Assembly (NCBI GenBank): GCA_012513195.1
Contig: JAAZCR010000310.1
Span: 1-15,317 of the forward strand
From: Bacilli bacterium
GTDB lineage: Bacteria; Bacillota_I; Bacilli_A; Haloplasmatales; Haloplasmataceae
Direction of reading: 5' to 3'
DNA: 15,317 bases
Position 1 is the first letter of the stretch. The number at the start of each line of letters is the position of its first letter. This document shows, in pieces, positions 6,709-13,227 of this stretch. Under the pieces are notes generated by a model. The model was not told the origin of the DNA. It ran no database searches and saw only the letters and a list, made by a program, of their open reading frames with translations. The position numbers and the translations under genes are program-made.

Positions 6709-8799
6709 ATGAGCGAGAAAAAAGTATATGAACTTGAGTTTGCAGGTAGGAAGCTTGTTGTTGAATATGGTGAACTTGCAAAACAAGCTAACGGAGCTGT
6801 TTTGGTCCGTTATGGTGATACTGTTGTTTTATCAACAGTAACTTGCTCAAAAGAGCCCAAGGACTTAGACTTCTTTCCGTTAACTGTTGGATATGAAGAA
6901 CGCTTATATGCTGTCGGTAAACTCCCTGGTGGCTTTATCAAACGTGAGGGACGTCCCACGGAACATGCTATTTTAGCTGGGAGATTAATTGACAGACCAA
7001 TTCGCCCATTATTCCCTGAAGGTTTTCGGAATGAAGTTCAAGTCGTCAACATAATTTTATCAGTTGATCACGATTGTTCACCAGAAATGACCGCGATGTT
7101 TGGTTCTTCACTAGCATTAATGATTAGTGACATTCCCTTTAATGGACCGATCGCTGGTGTATATGTTGGTCGAGTTAATGGTGAATTAATCATTAATCCT
7201 ACAGTTGAACAAAAAGAACATTCCGACATTGATCTAGCAGTTGCAGGGACAAAAGATGCAGTAAACATGGTTGAAGCAGGTGCTGACCAAGTACCTGAAG
7301 AAGATATGCTAGAAGCAATTATGTTCGGTCATCAAGAACTACAAAAACTGATTGAGTTCCAAGAAAAGATCATTCAAGAAGTTGGCAAACCAAAGATGGA
7401 AGTCGTATTATACGAAGTTCCTCAAGAAATCAATCAACGTGTTCGTAATCTATCTGAAGTAGAACTCAAAGAAGCAATTCGTACCGCTGATAAACTCGAA
7501 AGAGAAGCTAAAATTGAAGAAATAAATCAAAAAGTAGTCGCAATCTTTGAAGGTGAAGAAGCAGACGAAACGACGACTAAACAAGTTAAAGAAGGTCTCC
7601 ATGATATTCTTAAAGAAGAAGTCCGTCGTTTAATCACTGAAGAAAAAGTTCGTCCTGATGGTCGTAAGTTGGATGAAATTCGGCCTTTGTCAAGTGCCAT
7701 CGATGTTTTACCCAGAGTACATGGTTCTGGTTTATTCACAAGAGGACAAACTCAAGTTTTATCAGCCTGTACACTAGGCTCAATTAGCGAATATCAAAAA
7801 CTCGATGGTCTTGAAGAAGAAGAAATGAAACGCTTCATGCACCATTACAACTTCCCACCATTCTCTGTAGGCGAAACAGGTCGTTATGGCTCACCAGGTA
7901 GACGGGAAATTGGTCACGGTGCTTTAGGCGAACGGGCATTAAAATATGTAATCCCTGATGAAGAAGAGTTCCCTTATACAATCCGTTTAGTATCAGAAGT
8001 ATTAGAATCAAATGGTTCAACATCACAAGCATCGATATGTGCATCAACGCTCGCATTGATGGCAGCTGGTGTACCAATTAAAGCACCTGTAGCTGGTATT
8101 GCGATGGGACTTGTTAAGAAAGATGAGAACTACACAATACTCACTGATATTCAAGGTCTAGAAGACCATCTTGGTGATATGGACTTCAAAGTTGCAGGTA
8201 CAAGAAAAGGTGTTACCGCAATTCAAATGGATATTAAGATTGAAGGTATTACGAGAGAAATCCTTAAAGAAGCGCTTGAACAAGCAAGACGCGGTCGCAT
8301 GCAAATCTTAGATCATATGATGACAACAATTGCGGAACCACGCAAAGAATTATCGAAATACGCTCCTAAAATTAAATGCATTAGAATCAATCCTGAAAAG
8401 ATTCGTGATATCATCGGACCTAACGGCAAACAAATCAATGCGATTATCGATAAGACTGGTGTTAAGATTGATATTGAACAAGATGGTAGAGTCTATATCA
8501 TGCATCAAGATGTTAAGAATATCGATGAAACCATCAAGATAATTGAAGATATCGTTCGTGAAGTTGTAGTCGGTGCTGTTTATACTGGAAAAGTAACACG
8601 AATTGAAAAATTCGGTGCCTTTGTGGAAATCTTCCCTGGTACAGAGGGATTAGTACACATCTCACAACTTGATAAGAATCGTGTCGCAAAAGTTGAGGAT
8701 GTCGTTAAGATTGGCGATGAAATTCTTGTTAAAGTTACGGATATTGATGAGAAGAATCGCATTAACTTATCCAGAAAGCAAGCATTATCAGGAGAGTAA
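6709..8799 (+). CDS. pnp: Polyribonucleotide nucleotidyltransferase (PNPase)
   Basis: PNPase degrades RNA 3' to 5' using phosphate, releasing nucleoside diphosphates, and can add tails in reverse; it forms a trimeric ring. At 696 residues it is full length. It shows a first RNase PH-like domain ([12 protein letters not shown] near 36, [14 protein letters not shown]) and an all-helical linker at about 215-310. The second RNase PH-like domain has [19 protein letters not shown], the phosphate-binding GSTSQAS stretch and the metal-binding Asp pair in [19 protein letters not shown] domain has IIGPNGK at 568-574, and an S1 domain lies at about 622-690 ([23 protein letters not shown]). ATG 6709 has AAGGAG (6695-6700). 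It sits between rpsO and a membrane gene as in the Bacillus order, and a terminator overlaps its stop codon. All catalytic motifs look normal. Confidence 0.98.
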   Translation: MSEKKVYELEFAGRKLVVEYGELAKQANGAVLVRYGDTVVLSTVTCSKEPKDLDFFPLTVGYEERLYAVGKLPGGFIKREGRPTEHAILAGRLIDRPIRPLFPEGFRNEVQVVNIILSVDHDCSPEMTAMFGSSLALMISDIPFNGPIAGVYVGRVNGELIINPTVEQKEHSDIDLAVAGTKDAVNMVEAGADQVPEEDMLEAIMFGHQELQKLIEFQEKIIQEVGKPKMEVVLYEVPQEINQRVRNLSEVELKEAIRTADKLEREAKIEEINQKVVAIFEGEEADETTTKQVKEGLHDILKEEVRRLITEEKVRPDGRKLDEIRPLSSAIDVLPRVHGSGLFTRGQTQVLSACTLGSISEYQKLDGLEEEEMKRFMHHYNFPPFSVGETGRYGSPGRREIGHGALGERALKYVIPDEEEFPYTIRLVSEVLESNGSTSQASICASTLALMAAGVPIKAPVAGIAMGLVKKDENYTILTDIQGLEDHLGDMDFKVAGTRKGVTAIQMDIKIEGITREILKEALEQARRGRMQILDHMMTTIAEPRKELSKYAPKIKCIRINPEKIRDIIGPNGKQINAIIDKTGVKIDIEQDGRVYIMHQDVKNIDETIKIIEDIVREVVVGAVYTGKVTRIEKFGAFVEIFPGTEGLVHISQLDKNRVAKVEDVVKIGDEILVKVTDIDEKNRINLSRKQALSGE

Positions 8800-8826
8800 G
8801 CATATGACACACACATATGCTTTTTT
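8798..8826 (+). terminator. Intrinsic terminator after pnp
   Basis: GCATATG (8800-8806) pairs with CATATGC (8814-8820); flanking AA/TT extends the stem to start inside the pnp stop codon. The loop is ACACACA and six T follow (8821-8826). Only 21 bases separate it from the next start codon. Confidence 0.85.
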
Positions 8827-8847
8827 CATTAATTAAGGAGTGAAATT

Positions 8848-9708
8848 ATGGCTAATAACTCTTTTTATGAATTTGCGAAGAATTATGACTATGAGATTCA
8901 TAATAACATCGCTTATGGTAAAGTAGATGATTACTTAATCACACTTTATCAAGATATTAAATATAAGATGATTATAATTCCCCTTCCTAAAATCACTGAT
9001 ACAGAAAAGAAACAATTAATTGATTATTTAAAATTCCGCAAAAAGGATTTACCAAGGACATATGCTTATTTTGACAACCGTGTACTAGTTGTAAAAATCA
9101 AGGAACCCTTTGTCCAAATAATGCTCAATCAATTAATACAAATTTTTGATATCATCATCGGTTATATTAAAGACAATAACATTAGTCCCGGAAAAACTTG
9201 TATTATCTGTGGTAATGATGGAGCTTATGAAACGATTAAAATTACGAATATAGAATACTATTATCATCGTAATTGTTATAATAAAGTTCTTAAAGAAATC
9301 GATGAAGAAAATGAAGAATTAGCCCAAGAACAGGAAAAACCGTCTTACAATGGGTTCATTGGAGCATTAATAGGTAGTATGCTCTTTGGAGTTTTATGGG
9401 CAATCTTCTATGAAAAAGGGCTAATTCCTGCTTTATTCATGTTCTTCCTACCAACTATTGCTCTTCGGTTTCATCAAGCATTTAAAGGAAAGATATCGAA
9501 GAATTTGGTTAATGAAATTATGGGAGCCAACTTCTTAGTGCTTTTTGTGGTGATTGTTGTGATTATAATCAGGGCGCAAATTAATCTTGCTGAACTCTTT
9601 GCGAAAGAAAACCAACCAGTAGTAACTAATATCTTTATTGGTTTAGCGATGACTGTATTTGGAAATTTGATGTTAAGAAACAGATTTAAAAGGTACATGC
9701 AACAATAA
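8848..9708 (+). CDS. Membrane protein with C2HC zinc site, function unknown
   Basis: I do not recognise this 286-residue protein. Residues 1-110 look like a soluble alpha/beta domain. A likely zinc site follows: C118-x2-C121-x18-H140-x2-C143, inside CIICGNDG and YHRNC. Then comes an acidic linker (about 147-164) and four probable membrane segments at about 169-189, 192-208, 229-245 and 261-277, ending in a basic tail. There is no signal peptide, so the N-terminal part and zinc site are probably cytoplasmic. ATG 8848 has AAGGAG (8835-8840). The pnp terminator ends 21 bases upstream and leaves no room for a promoter, so expression probably depends on read-through or a promoter inside pnp. In Bacillus this position is held by ylxY-mlpA-ymxH, none of which this resembles. 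Confidence 0.75.
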   Translation: MANNSFYEFAKNYDYEIHNNIAYGKVDDYLITLYQDIKYKMIIIPLPKITDTEKKQLIDYLKFRKKDLPRTYAYFDNRVLVVKIKEPFVQIMLNQLIQIFDIIIGYIKDNNISPGKTCIICGNDGAYETIKITNIEYYYHRNCYNKVLKEIDEENEELAQEQEKPSYNGFIGALIGSMLFGVLWAIFYEKGLIPALFMFFLPTIALRFHQAFKGKISKNLVNEIMGANFLVLFVVIVVIIIRAQINLAELFAKENQPVVTNIFIGLAMTVFGNLMLRNRFKRYMQQ

Positions 9709-9733
9709 GAAAATAGAATAAATTCGTTAGATT

Positions 9734-9759
9734 AGAGGTTAAGTTTGACCTCTTTTTTT
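9734..9759 (+). terminator. Intrinsic terminator after the zinc-site membrane gene
   Basis: AGAGGT (9734-9739) and ACCTCT (9748-9753) pair across an 8-base loop that can gain a T-G wobble, followed by six T (9754-9759). It separates this gene from the dipicolinate operon. Confidence 0.8.
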
Positions 9760-9804
9760 ATTTTATAGGCAAATATCGATAGGCGAAAGTACAAAAAATA
9801 TAGA

Positions 9805-9849
9805 TATAATTAATAAATTACATGTAACCGAGTCATCTTAGCATACATA
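9805..9849 (+). promoter_or_regulatory. Candidate promoter region of the dpaA operon, possibly sporulation sigma
   Basis: Two signals are visible. CATACATA (9842-9849) resembles the -10 of the mother-cell factor sigma-E (CATACAnT) and shares the CATA core with sigma-K; CATGTA (9821-9826) lies 15 bp upstream where the sigma-E -35 (about MATATT) would be, matching partly. A perfect TATAAT sits at 9805-9810 but has no -35. A 6-bp inverted repeat CATAAA/TTTATG (9846-9860) overlaps the first signal. In Bacillus the dipicolinate synthase genes are sigma-K dependent. The assignment is inferred. Confidence 0.4.
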
Positions 9850-9880
9850 AACTATTTATGAAGTATTAAGAGGTGGAAAG

Positions 9881-10705
9881 ATGACACGGGGACTAATTAT
9901 TTTAAATCAAGACCGTCGCTTTAACCATACTTACACCTTTTTACAAAGTAAACTGTCCATCGAGCCTGTAAAAACATTGGAGGAGTTTATCAATAGTATT
10001 CAACATGAGGATTGGAAGTTTATTATATTACCAGTCAGGGGGGTAAACGATACAGGGTATATTGATGGTACTGATATTGTTTTACATGATGCTATATTAC
10101 CAAAATTTACAGGAAAAGTGATTTATACCGGACTAATAAGTTCATTACTGGAAAAACTTGCAGAACAATATGGTTTTAGAATTGTTAGTTACTTAACTAA
10201 TGATTTTGCCATCAAAAATAACTATATTACTGTTGAAGGTATAATTGAAACAATCGTTAATCATAGTGATAAAGCGATATATGGTAGTAAGATTGCCATC
10301 TTAGGTTATGGGAAGTTAGGTGTTATCTGCGCTAAGGTGTTAAAAAACATGAAGGCGCAAGTTACAGTAGTAGCACGTAATGATAAAGACCGTCTTCATG
10401 CGTCAATATATGATTTTGCTGTTCTAGATTATTCTGAATTTGCCAAGAGAATAACAGAATATGACTTTATCATTAACACTGTACCCAATAAAGTTATAGC
10501 TAATGATACGTTAGCTAGTTTGATAGGTACAGAGACGACGATTATCGATGTAAGTAGTCCACCCTTTGGGTTAGATCATGAGTTTGCGAATACGAATCAA
10601 ATTAAAGCCTTCCTTCTTCCCGGGATACCTGGTAAGATTGCTCCAAAGACAAGTGGTCTTATTTTAGGTGAAACAATCTATAAACAGATTATTGGGGGTG
10701 AATAA
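9881..10705 (+). CDS. dpaA: Dipicolinate synthase subunit A
   Basis: DpaA (SpoVFA) is the dehydrogenase-like subunit of dipicolinate synthase. With DpaB it converts the product of DapA into dipicolinic acid, which is loaded into the spore core with calcium. The 274 residues are a little shorter than the Bacillus protein (about 297). The N-terminal part matches the family (IILPV near residue 49, TVEGIIETIV before the junction). A Rossmann nucleotide-binding motif GYGKLG sits at 142-147, and the family hallmark LLPGIPGKIAPKTSGLIL lies near the C-terminus. ATG 9881 has AAGAGGTGG (9868-9876). It leads an operon with dpaB, dapG and a dapA-like gene. Its presence is the strongest sign that the host belongs to a spore-forming lineage. 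Confidence 0.92.
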   Translation: MTRGLIILNQDRRFNHTYTFLQSKLSIEPVKTLEEFINSIQHEDWKFIILPVRGVNDTGYIDGTDIVLHDAILPKFTGKVIYTGLISSLLEKLAEQYGFRIVSYLTNDFAIKNNYITVEGIIETIVNHSDKAIYGSKIAILGYGKLGVICAKVLKNMKAQVTVVARNDKDRLHASIYDFAVLDYSEFAKRITEYDFIINTVPNKVIANDTLASLIGTETTIIDVSSPPFGLDHEFANTNQIKAFLLPGIPGKIAPKTSGLILGETIYKQIIGGE

Positions 10706-10706
10706 T

Positions 10707-11282
10707 ATGGGGGAGAAAGGGACGCTGAAGATTGCGATTGGTATTACGGGTTCACTCGAAAAGATAAAAGAAATAAAACCGATAATCCGCAACATGTTGC
10801 TTAAGGGATATGAGATTAAACTCTTTGGAACACCAATGGTTGAGCGCCACAAAGAGTTAGTTAAAGACCTTGAAGAAATGGTAAATCACCAAGTTATTTA
10901 TACGATAGAAGAAGCGGAAGTATATGGACCAAGCAAATATTTCGACTGCATGCTAATTGCACCTTGTTCAGGTAATACATTGAGCAAACTAGCAAATGCG
11001 ATTACAGATAATGCGGTACTAATGGTTGCAAAAGCCACTTTACGGAACAATCGTCCCATCATCTTAGGAATCTCCAGTAACGATGCTTTAGGATTGAATG
11101 GTGCTAATTTGATGAAATTGTTAGTGAGCAAAAATATATACTTTGTACCATTCGGTCAAGATAATCCTACTGATAAACCTAACAGTTTGACCGCTGACTT
11201 CAGTAAGACCGAAGAAGCAATTCGGTATGCACTGATGAATAAACAACTTCAACCAATCATTATCGTGAGGAGTAATACCTAA
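10707..11282 (+). CDS. dpaB: Dipicolinate synthase subunit B
   Basis: DpaB (SpoVFB) is the flavoprotein-like partner of DpaA. The 191 residues fit the family length of about 200 and belong to the phosphopantothenoylcysteine decarboxylase-like flavin fold: GITGS at 12-16 for the phosphate end of the flavin, APCSGN at 85-90, SKLANAITD at 93-101, then the highly conserved AKATLRNNRPIILGIS, NDALGLNG and FVPFGQDNP stretches. The start is ATG 10707. A longer reading frame from 10668 overlaps the end of dpaA and lacks a ribosome site, while GGGGGTG (10694-10700) lies six bases before 10707. Only one base separates it from the dpaA stop codon, so the two are coupled, as expected for complex subunits. 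Confidence 0.94.
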   Translation: MGEKGTLKIAIGITGSLEKIKEIKPIIRNMLLKGYEIKLFGTPMVERHKELVKDLEEMVNHQVIYTIEEAEVYGPSKYFDCMLIAPCSGNTLSKLANAITDNAVLMVAKATLRNNRPIILGISSNDALGLNGANLMKLLVSKNIYFVPFGQDNPTDKPNSLTADFSKTEEAIRYALMNKQLQPIIIVRSNT

Positions 11283-11291
11283 GGTGAGACT

Positions 11292-12347
11292 ATGAAGCTA
11301 GTCGTGCAAAAATTTGGGGGAACATCCATTCGTACCAAAGATGGTTTTGCGAAAGCAAAAATGCATATTGAAAAAGAACTTAAACTCAACCATAAAGTTG
11401 TGTGTGTGGTATCAGCGATGGGAAGGATTGGTGATCCCTATGCGACTGATACCTTAAAAAATTTAATCAAGAATAATGTTTCGAAAAAGGAACAAGACCG
11501 CTTGCTTTCCCTTGGAGAAATTATTACGAGTGTCGTATTCGCTGATTACTTACTTGAAGAAGGGATAAATGCTACTAGTTTATCAGTGAAAGAAACTGGT
11601 ATTATTACTAATAATAACTTCACGAATGCGGATATTATTAAAATTGATAAAAGAATTATCATGCATAAACTCCTCCTATATGATGTTGTTGTCGTTCCTG
11701 GTTTCCAAGGACTCACAGTGGATTATGAAGTCGCTACCTTAGGTCGAGGAGGAAGCGATACTACGGCCATCGCGTTAGGATATGCCTTAAATGCCGAAAG
11801 GGTAGATATTGTAAGCGATGTGTTAGGTGTGTTTACTGTAGATCCACGCATTGTTCCAGAAGCGGTTAAAACACCTAAACTAAACTATGATGTGTTAGTA
11901 GATATGACACAAAACGGCTCCCGGATTTTACATGTAAAAGGGGCTCAAATGGCCAAAAATCATCGTATAAAACTACGGTTTGTGGGGATTGATGATTATA
12001 ACTCATTCACCGAAGTAGAAGATACAGAAGTGATAGTCACTAATCTTTCTTATAAGAATGATTTCATTAAATATGAAATTATTGGTGATATAGATGATAT
12101 TAATATAAAGAGTAAGGATGAGATTTATCAGGATCAAGATTACTTATATGTTCATCAAGATAATGAAGTTAAGTTAGTAAAACTATTAAATGAAGCGAAT
12201 GTTGCATATAAGCGTTTTTCAGGTTACAGTAAAATTGCTTTAATTAAATACGATTCTACTAAGGAAATTACTCATTTCTTTGTTGAAACTAGTCAAGTAA
12301 AAGAAAAACTACGCGAATTGCACTATAAGTATGTGTTAAAGGGGTGA
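11292..12347 (+). CDS. dapG: Aspartokinase, DapG-like, with reduced regulatory domain
   Basis: Aspartokinase makes 4-phospho-L-aspartate, the first step towards diaminopimelate, lysine and dipicolinate. The kinase core is intact: KFGGTS at 7-12, VVSAMGRIGDPYATD, a GE pair in LLSLGEIITSVVF, GFQGLT, GRGGSD at 151-156 and TVDPRIV with D184. After about residue 245 only some 105 residues remain, against about 160 in DapG of Bacillus (404 residues in all), which carries two ACT domains there. What is left could make about one ACT unit, and the family stretch containing NCAKVSAVG is not seen. The segment after the core is also diverged (HVKGAQMA in place of the usual PRAVEIA-like motif). ATG 11292 has AAGGTGAG (11281-11288). 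Spacing to dpaB is 9 bp; in Bacillus asd lies between. Feedback control is probably altered or lost. Confidence 0.9.
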   Translation: MKLVVQKFGGTSIRTKDGFAKAKMHIEKELKLNHKVVCVVSAMGRIGDPYATDTLKNLIKNNVSKKEQDRLLSLGEIITSVVFADYLLEEGINATSLSVKETGIITNNNFTNADIIKIDKRIIMHKLLLYDVVVVPGFQGLTVDYEVATLGRGGSDTTAIALGYALNAERVDIVSDVLGVFTVDPRIVPEAVKTPKLNYDVLVDMTQNGSRILHVKGAQMAKNHRIKLRFVGIDDYNSFTEVEDTEVIVTNLSYKNDFIKYEIIGDIDDINIKSKDEIYQDQDYLYVHQDNEVKLVKLLNEANVAYKRFSGYSKIALIKYDSTKEITHFFVETSQVKEKLRELHYKYVLKG

Positions 12348-12351
12348 GGTA

Positions 12352-13089
12352 ATGTTCGGTAAGATCATTACTGAAATGCTGACCCCTTTAACTTCGTGTA
12401 ACGATATAGATTTAGATGTATTACAGGATTATTTAAGTTATCTATCTCAGAATTATACCGATTCGTTAATAATTAATGGTGAATTGAGCGAATTTGACAA
12501 GTTAACATATAAAAATAAACTAGCATTTGTAGAAAAGGTTGTTGCTTTAAAAAGTGCTAAAATGAAGATTTTATATCTTATTGATCGAAAAAACACATTT
12601 CTAGATAAAATCGATAAGTATATAGATGGATATATTGTAAAAAATAATCCACAAGATATAAAACAGATAAGCAATAAACCATTCATGATATATAATCCAG
12701 ATTTAAACATGATTAATAAATATAAGATACAGCATATTATTCTTACTAAAGAAAACATAACATTAATCACAAGATATAAGAAACAATTTCCTGATGTTAA
12801 TATCTACATTAATAAACCAGAATTCATGTTTACTGGATTAATACATGGTATTGTAACACCTATGAGTAATTTGTATGGTGATACTATTCATTTATTGATG
12901 CAACTGATAAAAAAGAAGGAATATGAATTAGCTCATGACTTGCTCTTCATTTATAAAGCACGATTTACATTATTAGAAAATTATTCAAATAAATCAAACA
13001 TATTCAAATCAGCTTTAAGTAAGATTGGTATAGGTTTTAAGGTTCATAATATTGCCAAAAAGGAGTTATTAAGGTTTATTGGAGTATAA
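12352..13089 (+). CDS. DapA-family protein lacking catalytic residues
   Basis: Its position after dapG and its N-terminus identify it as a 4-hydroxy-tetrahydrodipicolinate synthase (DapA) homologue: FGKIITEMLTP, then a TDSLIINGE strand aligning without gaps to the DapA strand that leads to the TTGE motif. However, Thr-Thr-Gly of that motif is Glu44-Leu45-Ser46. The stretch around Tyr114 (FMIYNPD) keeps the tyrosine-asparagine but not the PGRT that follows. The segment matching AIKEASGD reads ILTKENIT, so the Schiff-base lysine aligns with Thr132 unless a one-residue gap recruits Lys133. The GTGSNNT loop is gone and the protein is 245 rather than about 290 residues. The frame is open and has a good ribosome site (GGGGTGAG, 12341-12348, containing the dapG stop), so it is probably a translated pseudoenzyme. 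Another true dapA would be needed for the pathway. Confidence 0.75.
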   Translation: MFGKIITEMLTPLTSCNDIDLDVLQDYLSYLSQNYTDSLIINGELSEFDKLTYKNKLAFVEKVVALKSAKMKILYLIDRKNTFLDKIDKYIDGYIVKNNPQDIKQISNKPFMIYNPDLNMINKYKIQHIILTKENITLITRYKKQFPDVNIYINKPEFMFTGLIHGIVTPMSNLYGDTIHLLMQLIKKKEYELAHDLLFIYKARFTLLENYSNKSNIFKSALSKIGIGFKVHNIAKKELLRFIGV

Positions 13090-13125
13090 ACCAAGACTTT
13101 AGAACTCCTTTTAGTTTATTTTTTT
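13058..13125 (+). terminator. Two-tier terminator overlapping the end of the dapA-like gene
   Basis: Outer stem AAAAGGAGTT (13058-13067) with AACTCCTTTT (13103-13112); inner stem GGTTTAT (13073-13079) with ATAAACC (13086-13092), loop TGGAGT. A T-rich stretch follows, with seven T at 13119-13125. The left arm is about 30 bases inside the coding sequence and the stop codon (13087-13089) lies in the inner stem. Confidence 0.6.
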
Positions 13126-13137
13126 CCGAAAGTAAGA

Positions 13138-13143
13138 TATAAT
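13138..13143 (+). promoter_or_regulatory. -10 element of the RNase J gene promoter
   Basis: A perfect TATAAT, with only a weak TTTATT (13115-13120) at 17-bp spacing. Transcription would start near 13150, giving a leader of about 75 bases. Confidence 0.55.
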
Positions 13144-13192
13144 AAAATACATGAAATGATTTTAATCCATACTATATAAAGCAAGAAATAGA

Positions 13193-13227
13193 AAGGAAGG
13201 TGAAGTCCGTATTGGACTTTCCACGTG
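13193..13227 (+). promoter_or_regulatory. Unusual translation start: Shine-Dalgarno, hairpin, GTG
   Basis: AAGGAAGG (13193-13200) is the only strong ribosome site, but the GTG start is at 13225, 24 bases further on. Between them AAGTCC (13203-13208) pairs with GGACTT (13214-13219), loop GTATT, with a closing G-T wobble. Folding removes about 19 bases and would bring the site to about 5 bases from GTG. An in-frame TGA at 13201 and no other start codon after it exclude an upstream start. Confidence 0.5.

Noticed and set aside
10668-10706. Longer dpaB from an ATG inside dpaA
   Set aside because: No Shine-Dalgarno before it and the extra residues do not match DpaB; GGGGGTG fits ATG 10707.
12453-12770. 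105-codon minus-strand frame in the dapA-like gene, considered because that gene is degenerate
   Set aside because: The hydrophobic product is what the complement of lysine/asparagine/isoleucine-rich AT-biased coding gives, and the plus strand aligns with DapA from its first residues.
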